Both the position numbers and the translations under genes were made by a program. Shown here piece by piece: positions 25,472 to 32,785 of a stretch of 40,369 bases of DNA. A model generated the notes under the pieces. The model made no database searches. It worked only from the letters and a program-made list of their open reading frames with translations, and had not been told where the DNA came from. The stretch is from Rickettsia typhi (GTDB lineage Bacteria > Pseudomonadota > Alphaproteobacteria > Rickettsiales > UBA1997): positions 1-40,369 of the forward strand of contig CAMCME010000010.1 of assembly GCA_945875925.1 (NCBI GenBank). The letters run 5' to 3'. Positions within the stretch are counted from its first letter, which is position 1, and every line of letters starts with the position of its first letter.

Positions 25472-28162
25472 ATGAAAAAATATCCCCAACCTAATCAGAA
25501 CCTTGATTTTGCTGCGCTTGAAGAAAATATTTTAAAATTTTGGCAAGATGAAAAAGTTTTCGAAAAATCAGTAGAAATTAGAAATTTTCCTGAAGGGCTT
25601 GATGAAGATAGCGTGTCTCCAGTTACAGAACCTTGTGCTTTGAAAAGCCACACTCATTGCAGACATTCAAAAGAAGAAAAATCAGAATTCGTATTTTACG
25701 ACGGGCCCCCTTTTGCCAACGGACTTCCACATTACGGACATTTGCTGACCGGCTTTATCAAAGATTTGGTTGCGCGTTATCAAACCATGAAAGGCAAAAA
25801 AGTTGAACGCAAATTTGGCTGGGACACGCACGGCTTGCCAGTTGAAATGGAAACTGAAAAAGAATTAACCGCGAAAGAAGGCCGCTCAATTTCAGGACAA
25901 ATTGCAATTCAGGAATATGGCATTGAAAAATTTAACGATGCTTGCCGCGCTTCAGTTATGCGTTATGCTGACGATTGGGAAAATTATGTTACTCGCCAAG
26001 GCCGATTTGTCGATTTTAAAAATAGCTATAAAACCATGGATGTTAATTACATGGAATCTGTGATTTGGGCTTTTAAGCAGTTGTTTGATAAGGGTTTGTT
26101 ATATGAAGATTTTAGAGTAGTTCCTTATTCTTGGGCTTGCCAAACGCCACTTTCGAATTTTGAAACTAAGATGGATAACTCTTATAGGCAGAAGGCTAGT
26201 AAGGCGGTTACTGTTAAATTTGAGTTGGAACAAATTCCTGAATTTCTAAAACAATATAATCCAACTAAAGTCTCTCTAGTTGCTTGGACAACTACTCCTT
26301 GGACACTTCCTTCAAATTTAGGTTTGGCTGTTGGTAAAAATATTGATTACGCCGTTTTAAAAATAAAACCAAAGTCCGTCATCCTTGACGGCAAAGCCGT
26401 CGAGGATCTCGCGAGTCAGGAGAAAAACTTAGAGAGATCCTCGGACGCTAAAGCGTCCAAGGATGACGGCTCTTTTTTAATTTTAGCTGAAGCTTTAGTT
26501 GAAAAATTTGCCAAAGATTTTGGCGAATTTGAAAAAGTCGCAAGCTTTAAAGGTTCTGATTTAGTTGGTCTAAATTTCAAACCACTTTTTCCTTACCTTG
26601 AAATTTTTAAAGAGGGAGCAGTTCTTACTACTTCTAAACCAGGCGTAGTTTCTGTTGTAAAAGCCTATCCTAATTGCTTTACAATCTTACATGGAGATTT
26701 TGTTTCAACAGAAGAAGGAACAGGAATTGTTCATCTTGCTCCTGGATTCGGCGAAGATGATCAATTACTTTGTAAAGCCAATGATATCCCAACTATTTGT
26801 TCAGTTGATGAAGCTGGAAAATTTGCTAGCGTAGTAGTAAATAAAGTTTTCTTAGAAATTTTTAAAAAAGATTATGGCGATCAAAATTTACCAGACCTCC
26901 AAGGTCGCCAAGTTTTTGAAACCAATGATGACATTATCAAATATCTAAAAGGCACAGGCGCTTGGATTAAAACCGAGCAATATCTTCACAACTACCCACA
27001 TTGCTGGCGCACCGACACGCCGTTGATTTATCGCGCGGTTTCTTCTTGGTATGTTGAAGTTACCAAATTCAAAGATCGCATGGTTGAGCTGAACCAAGGC
27101 GTCAACTGGATTCCAAGCCACATTAAAGACGGACAATTTGGCAAATGGCTAGAAGGCGCGCGCGATTGGTCAATCACCAGAAACCGCTTCTGGGGCTGCC
27201 CGGTGCCAGTTTGGAAAAGTGAATCTGGGAAGATAAAAGTTTTTGGTTCTGTTGCCGAACTTGAAAAAGTTGCGGGCCGCAAAGTTGATAATTTGCATCG
27301 CCCTTACATTGACGAAATTGTTTTTGAAGAAAATGGCGAGACTTATAAACGCGTTACCGATGTGCTTGATTGCTGGTTCGAATCTGGTTCAATGCCTTAT
27401 GCGCAAATGCATTATCCTTTCGAAAATAAAGAACGCTTTGAAGAAAATTTCCCTGCCGATTTTATCACCGAATATGTCGCGCAAACTCGCGGCTGGTTTT
27501 ACACCTTGTTTGTGTTATCAACTGCACTTTTTGATAAAGCGCCGTTTAAAAATGTAATTTGCCATGGAACAATTTTGGATGAAAACGCGCAAAAACTTTC
27601 TAAAAGATTAAGAAATTACGCTGATCCTTTGGAAATTTTTTCGACTTTCGGATCAGACGCCATGCGCTTTTACATGATTTCGCAACCTGTGATGCGCGGC
27701 CAAGAACTTAAAATTGATAAAGAAGGAAAGGCTATTCGCGATACTTTGCGTTTAGCTGTGAAGCCTTTGATCAATGCTTATAATTTCTTTTGTCTTTATG
27801 CAAATTCGGACAAAATTGAAGCCAGTCGTATCGAATATAAAAGAGAGTTAAGCCACACTTTGGATCGTTATATTTTATCTAAGTTGAAAGCAACTGTGGA
27901 AAAAATTGACGCTGCAATGACCAACTACGACACGGTTACGGCCTGCGAAGAATTTGTACAATTTTTTGAAGCCTTAAATAATTGGTATATCAGAAGAAAT
28001 CGTCAAAGATTTTGGAAGAGTGTGGAAGCAGGAAAAGTTGATCAAGATAAGCAAGACGCTTATGACACGCTTTACACAGTTTTAGTTACAATGTGTGAAG
28101 CGGCAGCGCCTTTGATGCCATTTACTACTGAGTTTGTTTGGAAGGGTTTGCAGGGCGAGTAA
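25472..28162 (+). CDS. ileS: Isoleucyl-tRNA synthetase (type 2), C-terminally shortened
   Basis: IleRS charges tRNA-Ile. The HIGH-type motif is PHYGHLLTG (about 85-93) and the KMSKS-type motif is KLSKR (about 707-711). The CP1 editing domain begins after AWTTTPWTLPSNLG. The anticodon-binding bundle is present up to RRNRQRFWK and the final APLMPFTTEFVWKGLQGE. There the frame stops at 896 residues, where type 2 enzymes usually run on to about 1,030-1,100; the last 150-200 residues are absent and no other frame continues them. Two segments look inserted: about 37-65 (GLDEDSVSPVTEP to HSKEEK), and 302-333, encoded by a palindromic repeat in CP1. The gene is otherwise open and conserved, so it may be a working short form, a recent truncation or an assembly fault. 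Confidence 0.88.
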   Translation: MKKYPQPNQNLDFAALEENILKFWQDEKVFEKSVEIRNFPEGLDEDSVSPVTEPCALKSHTHCRHSKEEKSEFVFYDGPPFANGLPHYGHLLTGFIKDLVARYQTMKGKKVERKFGWDTHGLPVEMETEKELTAKEGRSISGQIAIQEYGIEKFNDACRASVMRYADDWENYVTRQGRFVDFKNSYKTMDVNYMESVIWAFKQLFDKGLLYEDFRVVPYSWACQTPLSNFETKMDNSYRQKASKAVTVKFELEQIPEFLKQYNPTKVSLVAWTTTPWTLPSNLGLAVGKNIDYAVLKIKPKSVILDGKAVEDLASQEKNLERSSDAKASKDDGSFLILAEALVEKFAKDFGEFEKVASFKGSDLVGLNFKPLFPYLEIFKEGAVLTTSKPGVVSVVKAYPNCFTILHGDFVSTEEGTGIVHLAPGFGEDDQLLCKANDIPTICSVDEAGKFASVVVNKVFLEIFKKDYGDQNLPDLQGRQVFETNDDIIKYLKGTGAWIKTEQYLHNYPHCWRTDTPLIYRAVSSWYVEVTKFKDRMVELNQGVNWIPSHIKDGQFGKWLEGARDWSITRNRFWGCPVPVWKSESGKIKVFGSVAELEKVAGRKVDNLHRPYIDEIVFEENGETYKRVTDVLDCWFESGSMPYAQMHYPFENKERFEENFPADFITEYVAQTRGWFYTLFVLSTALFDKAPFKNVICHGTILDENAQKLSKRLRNYADPLEIFSTFGSDAMRFYMISQPVMRGQELKIDKEGKAIRDTLRLAVKPLINAYNFFCLYANSDKIEASRIEYKRELSHTLDRYILSKLKATVEKIDAAMTNYDTVTACEEFVQFFEALNNWYIRRNRQRFWKSVEAGKVDQDKQDAYDTLYTVLVTMCEAAAPLMPFTTEFVWKGLQGE
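26376..26469. repeat. Palindromic element inserted in frame in ileS
   Basis: The arms are CCGTCATCCTTGACGG and CCAAGGATGACGG with mini-hairpins GACGG-CAAA-CCGTC and GGACGC-TAAA-GCGTCC and inner stem GAGGATCTC/GAGATCCTC. It is the same family as the array at 15750-16462, with different mini-hairpin sequences. It encodes about 32 residues (SVILDGKAVEDL... to SKDDG) between two strands of the CP1 editing domain (YAVLKI and GSFLILAEAL). Confidence 0.9.
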
Positions 28163-28188
28163 CTAATAGATTGTCATTTTCCTGAGCA

Positions 28189-28278
28189 CTGTCATTTCGA
28201 GCGCAGCGAGAAATCTCATAAAATTGACACTAGGAGTTTAAGTCTCATGAGATTTCTCGCTGCGCTCGAAATGACAGT
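28189..28278. repeat. Palindromic element between convergent ileS and zntB-like genes
   Basis: The arms run from CTGTCATTTCGAGCGCAGCG to CGCTGCGCTCGAAATGACAG, the same sub-family as 9899-9987. It begins 26 nt after the ileS stop codon and ends 44 nt from the stop of the zntB-like gene, so it can serve both transcripts. An isolated TTGTCATTTTCCTGAGCA just before it may be an older fragment. Confidence 0.87.
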
Positions 28279-28322
28279 GTTAGTGAAATGAGAGTATTAG
28301 TGAAATAAAAGTGTGCGTTTCT

Positions 28323-29300
28323 CTAAAACCAATCCCTCTTCTTAATCAAATAAGTTTGCACAACACCAATTGTTATCATTGCTGTCGCAAAAATATAAAA
28401 AGCATATTCATATTCAGATCCTGGAATACCACCAACATTGATTCCAAATAGACCAGTCAAGAAAGTCAAAGGCATAAAAATCACTGTAATTAGAGATAAT
28501 TTATACATGCTTCTATTCAGCTTTTCACTTAAAGCATTGGCCAATTCATCATGCAAAATTTGCGATCTTTCGCGGGCTTCGTCGGCTTCTTCAATAAGAT
28601 GAGTAATATTGTCGTAATTTTCTTGAAAATGTCTTTTGCTCCAATCATCAATCCAGCTACATTCTGAAGCTTTCAACTTAGATATCACATCTTTTTGCGG
28701 CAGTAAATAGCGTTTAAATACACTAGATTTACTTCTGATTCTAAGCACCGCTTCACGAAATTTTATATCATGAGTGGTGGTAACTTTTTCTTCCAAAGCG
28801 TCAACTTCTTCAGTTAAAGCATATAAAAATGGCGAGGTTGTGAAGAGAATTTCATAGAGAATATTATATAGAAATTCGCCGGAATTTTTGATTTTTTTGC
28901 CAGCTTTAATTGATTCTTCAATATCAAAAACCGCTTTCATATTACGGCGTTGCACTGTGATAATTCTATCCTTATCAATCCAAATACGCAGTGAAGGCAT
29001 GTCTTCTGGTTCGCAATCTTGATGTGAATTTACGCCGCGAAGAATGATTAAAAGACCATCGTTAAAACTGATCACTCTAGGACGAGTTTCTGCAGCCAAA
29101 AGCGCATCAATAATTAAATGATCGAGATAAGAAGCTTCTTGCTCCAACCATTTTTTAGTGGTTTTGTTATTAGCATCCAAATGAACCCAAGCCAAACCTT
29201 CACTCTTCAACTCTTCTGCAGTGTGTGCGTTATCTACTTCATGAGAAGTGCCATCATCATCAAAAGAGTGAGAAAATAAAATATGGCTATGTTTGGTCAT
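28323..29300 (-). CDS. zntB: CorA-family divalent metal transporter, ZntB-like
   Basis: This is an inner-membrane metal channel or transporter. The 325-residue protein has a long cytosolic funnel domain (WVHLDANN near residue 36, a coiled region at about 170-250) followed by two C-terminal membrane helices. The pore signature is FGINVGGIPGSEY, where the GxN motif (GIN) and the GGIP that follows are more like ZntB (zinc) than CorA (magnesium, GMN). It ends with basic residues (YLIKKRDWF), typical of the family. It is the last gene of the folE-maf-terC cluster, 34 nt after the lipoprotein gene. Metal choice is inferred from the motif only. Confidence 0.88.
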   Translation of the reverse strand: MTKHSHILFSHSFDDDGTSHEVDNAHTAEELKSEGLAWVHLDANNKTTKKWLEQEASYLDHLIIDALLAAETRPRVISFNDGLLIILRGVNSHQDCEPEDMPSLRIWIDKDRIITVQRRNMKAVFDIEESIKAGKKIKNSGEFLYNILYEILFTTSPFLYALTEEVDALEEKVTTTHDIKFREAVLRIRSKSSVFKRYLLPQKDVISKLKASECSWIDDWSKRHFQENYDNITHLIEEADEARERSQILHDELANALSEKLNRSMYKLSLITVIFMPLTFLTGLFGINVGGIPGSEYEYAFYIFATAMITIGVVQTYLIKKRDWF

Positions 29301-29334
29301 ATGGAATTATTTAGGATTAAAACTTTTCCAACTC

Positions 29335-29910
29335 TTAATTTTTAGGTGCTGAATCTACAACTTTTTTGAAAGAGATTATTGATTTACCAATGATAGTGCC
29401 ATTTTTTCTCATCAAAGAAGTTCCGATCAATGAACGAGAATCAACTAGATAAAAATTATCTTCAAAATTTATTTTTTGCTTAACCCCTTCTCTTAAAACT
29501 GAAAGAGGATAGTTCATTTGCATAGCATTTCCTAGTTGTCTGCCTTGAGCTGGCTCAATAACATCATGACCAACCGCGCCAAATGATAAACCATCTTCAC
29601 TCACATCAATTAACCAAGTTCTGCTGTCTTTTTTACCATCTTCATAAACAAAATTTTGTTGCAAAACGCCTTTGTTATCTTCCCATTTTCCAGTCATTTT
29701 AGCGATATAGCTATTTGTGATTTTGCCATTTTGGTCTTGGGTGATTGCGAATGCTTCAATATCGCCTTTGAAGAAATTTCTAATATCAATTTTTGGAGCT
29801 TTTTCCAAAAAAGAAAGCTCTTCAACTTTTTTATTTCCTTGAAAATAAGCACAAGAAGAAAGGGAAATGGCACAAGTAATTATAGCTAGTGATGAGAGAA
29901 ATTTTTTCAT
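29335..29910 (-). CDS. DUF3833-like lipoprotein
   Basis: The 191-residue product has a lipoprotein signal with lipobox LSSC (Cys20). The mature part has the pattern of the DUF3833 family: IRNFFKGDIEAFAITQDQNGK, MTGKWEDNKGVLQQNFVYEDGKKDSRTW, then a GNAMQMNYPL segment. These are predicted beta-rich, lipocalin-like envelope proteins with no established function. Asp20+2 sorting does not apply (Ala follows Cys), so outer-membrane localisation is expected. It lies 22 nt after the TerC-like gene. Confidence 0.78.
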   Translation of the reverse strand: MKKFLSSLAIITCAISLSSCAYFQGNKKVEELSFLEKAPKIDIRNFFKGDIEAFAITQDQNGKITNSYIAKMTGKWEDNKGVLQQNFVYEDGKKDSRTWLIDVSEDGLSFGAVGHDVIEPAQGRQLGNAMQMNYPLSVLREGVKQKINFEDNFYLVDSRSLIGTSLMRKNGTIIGKSIISFKKVVDSAPKN

Positions 29911-29932
29911 AAATAAAATTAATTATTTTAAA

Positions 29933-30679
29933 TTAGATATGCATTTTAGCGGCTTTATTTCTGGCAATGATGTTCAAAGCTTCTACTGCTATGGTAAAGA
30001 ATAGCGCAAAATATAAGTAACCTTTAGAAATATGCATTTGGATGCCTTCTGATAAAAGAATAACTCCGATCATGAAAATGAAAGCCAAAGCGATAATTTT
30101 TAGTGAAGAATATTTAGCCAAAAAGTTGCTAACATGTTCAGAAGCAAAAAGCATCACAATCATAGAAATCACAATCGCAACTACAATAATTGGAATGCTA
30201 TTTGGAATGTGACTTGTCATGCCAACAGCGGTAATTACTGAATCGAAAGAGAAAACAAAATCAATTAAACTGATTTGCACAACTGAACCAAGAAGAGAAT
30301 CTCTAACTTTGATTTTAGATTCTTTACCATGTTCGCTATCAGCGTTGCGGGCGAAAGTATCTTCAAAAATTTCTTTGCCACTTTTCATAACTAAGAATAA
30401 ACCACCCAAAATTAAGAGCATACTTTTCCAAGAGAAATCTGTGACGCCTAAAGTGAATAAAGGATTATTCAAACTCATCACCCATTTCAAAGTCATCAAC
30501 ATTAAAATTCTTATGATAAATGCTAAAGCAAGACCGAAAATACGGGCATTTTTGCGATTTTTTTCTGATAAATTATTAACAACAATCGCAATAAAAATAA
30601 GATTATCGATACCCAGAATGATCTCTAGAAAAGTAAGAGTGATAAGATTAATTAGAAGTTCTGAAGTGAAAAATTCCAT
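29933..30679 (-). CDS. TerC-family integral membrane protein
   Basis: The 248-residue protein has about seven hydrophobic helices. FLEIILGIDNLIFIAIV near the N-terminus and SLIDFVFSFDSVITAVGMT in the middle carry the two conserved acidic TerC motifs (GIDN and FSFDS). TerC/Alx-type proteins have been linked to metal, especially manganese, export and to tellurite resistance. A metal role fits the downstream ZntB-like gene but is inference. It starts 8 nt after maf. Confidence 0.9.
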   Translation of the reverse strand: MEFFTSELLINLITLTFLEIILGIDNLIFIAIVVNNLSEKNRKNARIFGLALAFIIRILMLMTLKWVMSLNNPLFTLGVTDFSWKSMLLILGGLFLVMKSGKEIFEDTFARNADSEHGKESKIKVRDSLLGSVVQISLIDFVFSFDSVITAVGMTSHIPNSIPIIVVAIVISMIVMLFASEHVSNFLAKYSSLKIIALAFIFMIGVILLSEGIQMHISKGYLYFALFFTIAVEALNIIARNKAAKMHI

Positions 30680-30687
30680 GGTCTAAA

Positions 30688-31293
30688 TTAAGTTAGTTGA
30701 ATAAGTTTTTTTGAATAAAGAAAAGCAAGTAAAGGCTGAATGTGAAAACCTAAAATTGCGTAATAATCGCCCGTAGTTTTTTGAAATAAATGTTTGCCAA
30801 GAGATTCATATTTATAACTTCCCGCACTGCCCCAAGCCTCATCAGATTTAACATAAGCTTTTATTTCATCATCAGACAATTTGCGCATTTGCAATTTGGC
30901 TTGAGCGAAATTTTTAAAAATTATTTTACCATTTTTAGCAACCACAACTGCATTATTTTGGCTGTGAATTTTGCCATTAAGTTTTTTTAATTGTGACACA
31001 GCTTCTACAACATTTTTTGATTTAGAAATTTCTAAATTTTCAATTGCACAAATTTGATCTGAGCCGATTACTAAAGCATCAGGGAATTTTTTGCTGATTG
31101 ATAAAGCCTTGCCAAAAGACAATTCCAAAGCCCTCTCTTTGGAAGAAAGAGACTTCATTTTTTTCTTCGCTTTTTCTTCATCAAAATCGGGAGCAATTGC
31201 TTTAAATTTTAAGCCTGTGTCGCTTAAAATTTTTTTTCTAATCATGGAAGTTGAAGCCAATATTAAATCGCAATTTTGCTGTAAAGAGGCCAT
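30688..31293 (-). CDS. maf: Maf family nucleoside triphosphate pyrophosphatase
   Basis: Maf proteins hydrolyse dTTP/UTP or modified nucleotides such as m7GTP, cleaning the nucleotide pool. The 201-residue protein has LILASTSMIRKKIL (substrate loop), FDEEKA, VIGSDQ with the catalytic Asp, AGSYKYES and GDYYAILGFHIQPLLAFL. The details are closer to the YceF (m7GTP) than the YhdE subgroup, with low certainty. It lies 4 nt downstream of folE and 8 nt upstream of the terC-like gene, so it is in an operon. Confidence 0.9.
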   Translation of the reverse strand: MASLQQNCDLILASTSMIRKKILSDTGLKFKAIAPDFDEEKAKKKMKSLSSKERALELSFGKALSISKKFPDALVIGSDQICAIENLEISKSKNVVEAVSQLKKLNGKIHSQNNAVVVAKNGKIIFKNFAQAKLQMRKLSDDEIKAYVKSDEAWGSAGSYKYESLGKHLFQKTTGDYYAILGFHIQPLLAFLYSKKLIQLT

Positions 31294-31297
31294 TCAA

Positions 31298-31903
31298 TTA
31301 AGACTTAATTGCAATCATTGACAAAAATCTTTGCTCCATTGCTGGATCATTTTTAAAAGCACCAAGCATTCTTTTAGTGATTGTGGTGGTTTCAGTTTTA
31401 TGAATTCCACGAGTTGTCATGCATTGATGTTGTGCATCGAGGAGAACTGCAACACCTTTTGGTTTTAAAACTTTATTAATAGTGTAAGCAATTTGTGCTG
31501 TCATGGTTTCTTGAGTTTGCAGGCGCTTACCATAAACATCTAAAAGACGGGCAATTTTACTAATTCCAACTACTTTTTTATTTGGAATATAGGCGATGTG
31601 AGCCTTACCAATGAAAGAAACCATGTGATGTTCACAGTGAGATTCCATGCGCATGTTTTTTAACAAAACAATATCATCATAACCTTCAACTTCTTCGAAA
31701 GTTTTACCCAAAACTTCTTCTGGGTTGATGTCGTAACCTGAGAAAAATTCGCGATAAGCATTCACAACTCTTTTTGGAGTTTCAAGTAAACCTTCGCGCT
31801 CAGGATTATCTCCCGCCCAAGCGATTAGAACTTTTACAGCGGCCTCCGCTTCTTTAACTGAAGGACGATTTATTTTTATAACTTGGTTGGCAGATTTTTT
31901 CAT
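31298..31903 (-). CDS. folE: GTP cyclohydrolase I
   Basis: FolE converts GTP to dihydroneopterin triphosphate, the first step to folate (and to queuosine precursors). The 201-residue protein has MRMESHCEHHMVSFIGKAHIAYIPN, with zinc ligands Cys and His, and LLDAQHQCMTTRGIHK, with the second Cys. The QETMTAQIA active-site block is also present. An upstream TTG frame adds 11 residues without homology; I choose the ATG at 31903 (MKKSANQVIK). It heads the cluster folE-maf-terC-lipoprotein-zntB. No preQ1 or THF riboswitch is recognisable upstream. Confidence 0.95.
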   Translation of the reverse strand: MKKSANQVIKINRPSVKEAEAAVKVLIAWAGDNPEREGLLETPKRVVNAYREFFSGYDINPEEVLGKTFEEVEGYDDIVLLKNMRMESHCEHHMVSFIGKAHIAYIPNKKVVGISKIARLLDVYGKRLQTQETMTAQIAYTINKVLKPKGVAVLLDAQHQCMTTRGIHKTETTTITKRMLGAFKNDPAMEQRFLSMIAIKS

Positions 31904-32042
31904 TTTATTTTGGAAATTTATCGATCTTGATTTCAAACTCTACAGGTGTTAAGCGCTTAAGCTTTTCGATAAAGCTAATTTGCAGCATGAAAAATTACAA
32001 GTATCAAATTCGCTCTCATTTAAATTATATCCTTCGAGCTAC

Positions 32043-32071
32043 TTGAAATATAAAAAGTGAGTAAATAGATT
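32043..32071 (+). promoter_or_regulatory. Candidate sigma-70 promoter for skp
   Basis: TTGAAA (-35, 32043-32048), 17 nt, then TAGATT (-10, 32066-32071). The message would start near 32078, giving a leader of about 100 nt before the skp ATG. This is motif matching only. Confidence 0.4.
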
Positions 32072-32177
32072 GCGGGCGTCTTTCCTAATTCGACTAAGTT
32101 CAAACCAAATGAGTTCTAGTCAATTACTCTTCAAGACACCACTTGAATATCCACTACCAAAATCTTTAAGGAGTTTT

Positions 32178-32702
32178 ATGAAAAAGAGTTTTATCGCTTT
32201 AGCAACCATTTTCACTTTGTCTTCACTTAGCGCTAACGCTAGCACCATCGGAGTTTTAGATGTTGAAAAAATCGTGAAAGAATCAATCGCAATGCGCGAC
32301 ATTCAAAGCAAAGTTAGCAAGAAACAAGACGAATATCAAAAAGATGTTAACAAAAGACAAAAAGAATTAGAAGCCGAACAAAAGAAACTTGAAGGCAAAA
32401 AAAATGTTTTGTCTAAAGAAGCTCTTGAAAAAGAAATGAAAGCTTTTGAAACCAAAATTGACGGCCTTAAAGAGCTTGTTGATAAAAAACAAAACAGCTT
32501 GAAAAAAGCTTCTGTTGACGGCATGGGTAAAGTTAATGACAAAATCAAAGACATCATCGCTGAAATTTCTAAAGAAAAAGAAATCGATTTAATTATTCCA
32601 TCGACTCAAGCTTTATTTTATAAAGATGAGCTTGATATTTCTGCTGAAGTTCTAGCGAAATTGAACAAAAAAATTACCAAAGTTGATGTAAAGTTTGAGT
32701 AG
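32178..32702 (+). CDS. skp: OmpH/Skp-like periplasmic chaperone
   Basis: Skp is a trimeric periplasmic holdase that escorts unfolded outer-membrane proteins to the Bam complex. The ATG at 32178 is chosen because a perfect AAGGAG (32168-32173) precedes it, the clearest ribosome binding site in the window. It opens a signal peptide MKKSFIALATIFTLSSLSANA. The mature part starts STIGVLDVEKIVKES, the OmpH strand, then a long Lys/Glu-rich coiled coil (about 50-130) and the closing strands DLIIPSTQALFYKDELDIS. The total of 174 residues is typical. In relatives skp follows bamA; here it stands alone with its own terminator. A likely client is the autotransporter in this window. Confidence 0.93.
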   Translation: MKKSFIALATIFTLSSLSANASTIGVLDVEKIVKESIAMRDIQSKVSKKQDEYQKDVNKRQKELEAEQKKLEGKKNVLSKEALEKEMKAFETKIDGLKELVDKKQNSLKKASVDGMGKVNDKIKDIIAEISKEKEIDLIIPSTQALFYKDELDISAEVLAKLNKKITKVDVKFE

Positions 32703-32724
32703 AATTTAAAAGCTCGAATTGTAT

Positions 32725-32757
32725 AAAAGGGGGATCGAAATCGATCCCCTTTTTTTT
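32725..32757 (+). terminator. Intrinsic terminator of skp
   Basis: GGGGATCGA (32730-32738) pairs with TCGATCCCC (32741-32749) over a 2-nt AA gap, which will widen to a small loop, followed by eight T. It lies 23 nt past the skp stop codon and directly before dnaE. This is the best classical terminator in the window. Confidence 0.92.
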
Positions 32758-32785
32758 GTTCTAAATTTTAGATATTCCCAAATTA

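Noticed and set aside
31904..31936. TTG-started N-terminal extension of FolE
   Set aside because: It adds 11 residues without homology, while an ATG at 31903 gives a normal FolE.
32070..32177. 36-residue N-terminal extension of Skp
   Set aside because: The AAGGAG site and signal peptide start at 32178; the extension would bury the signal peptide.
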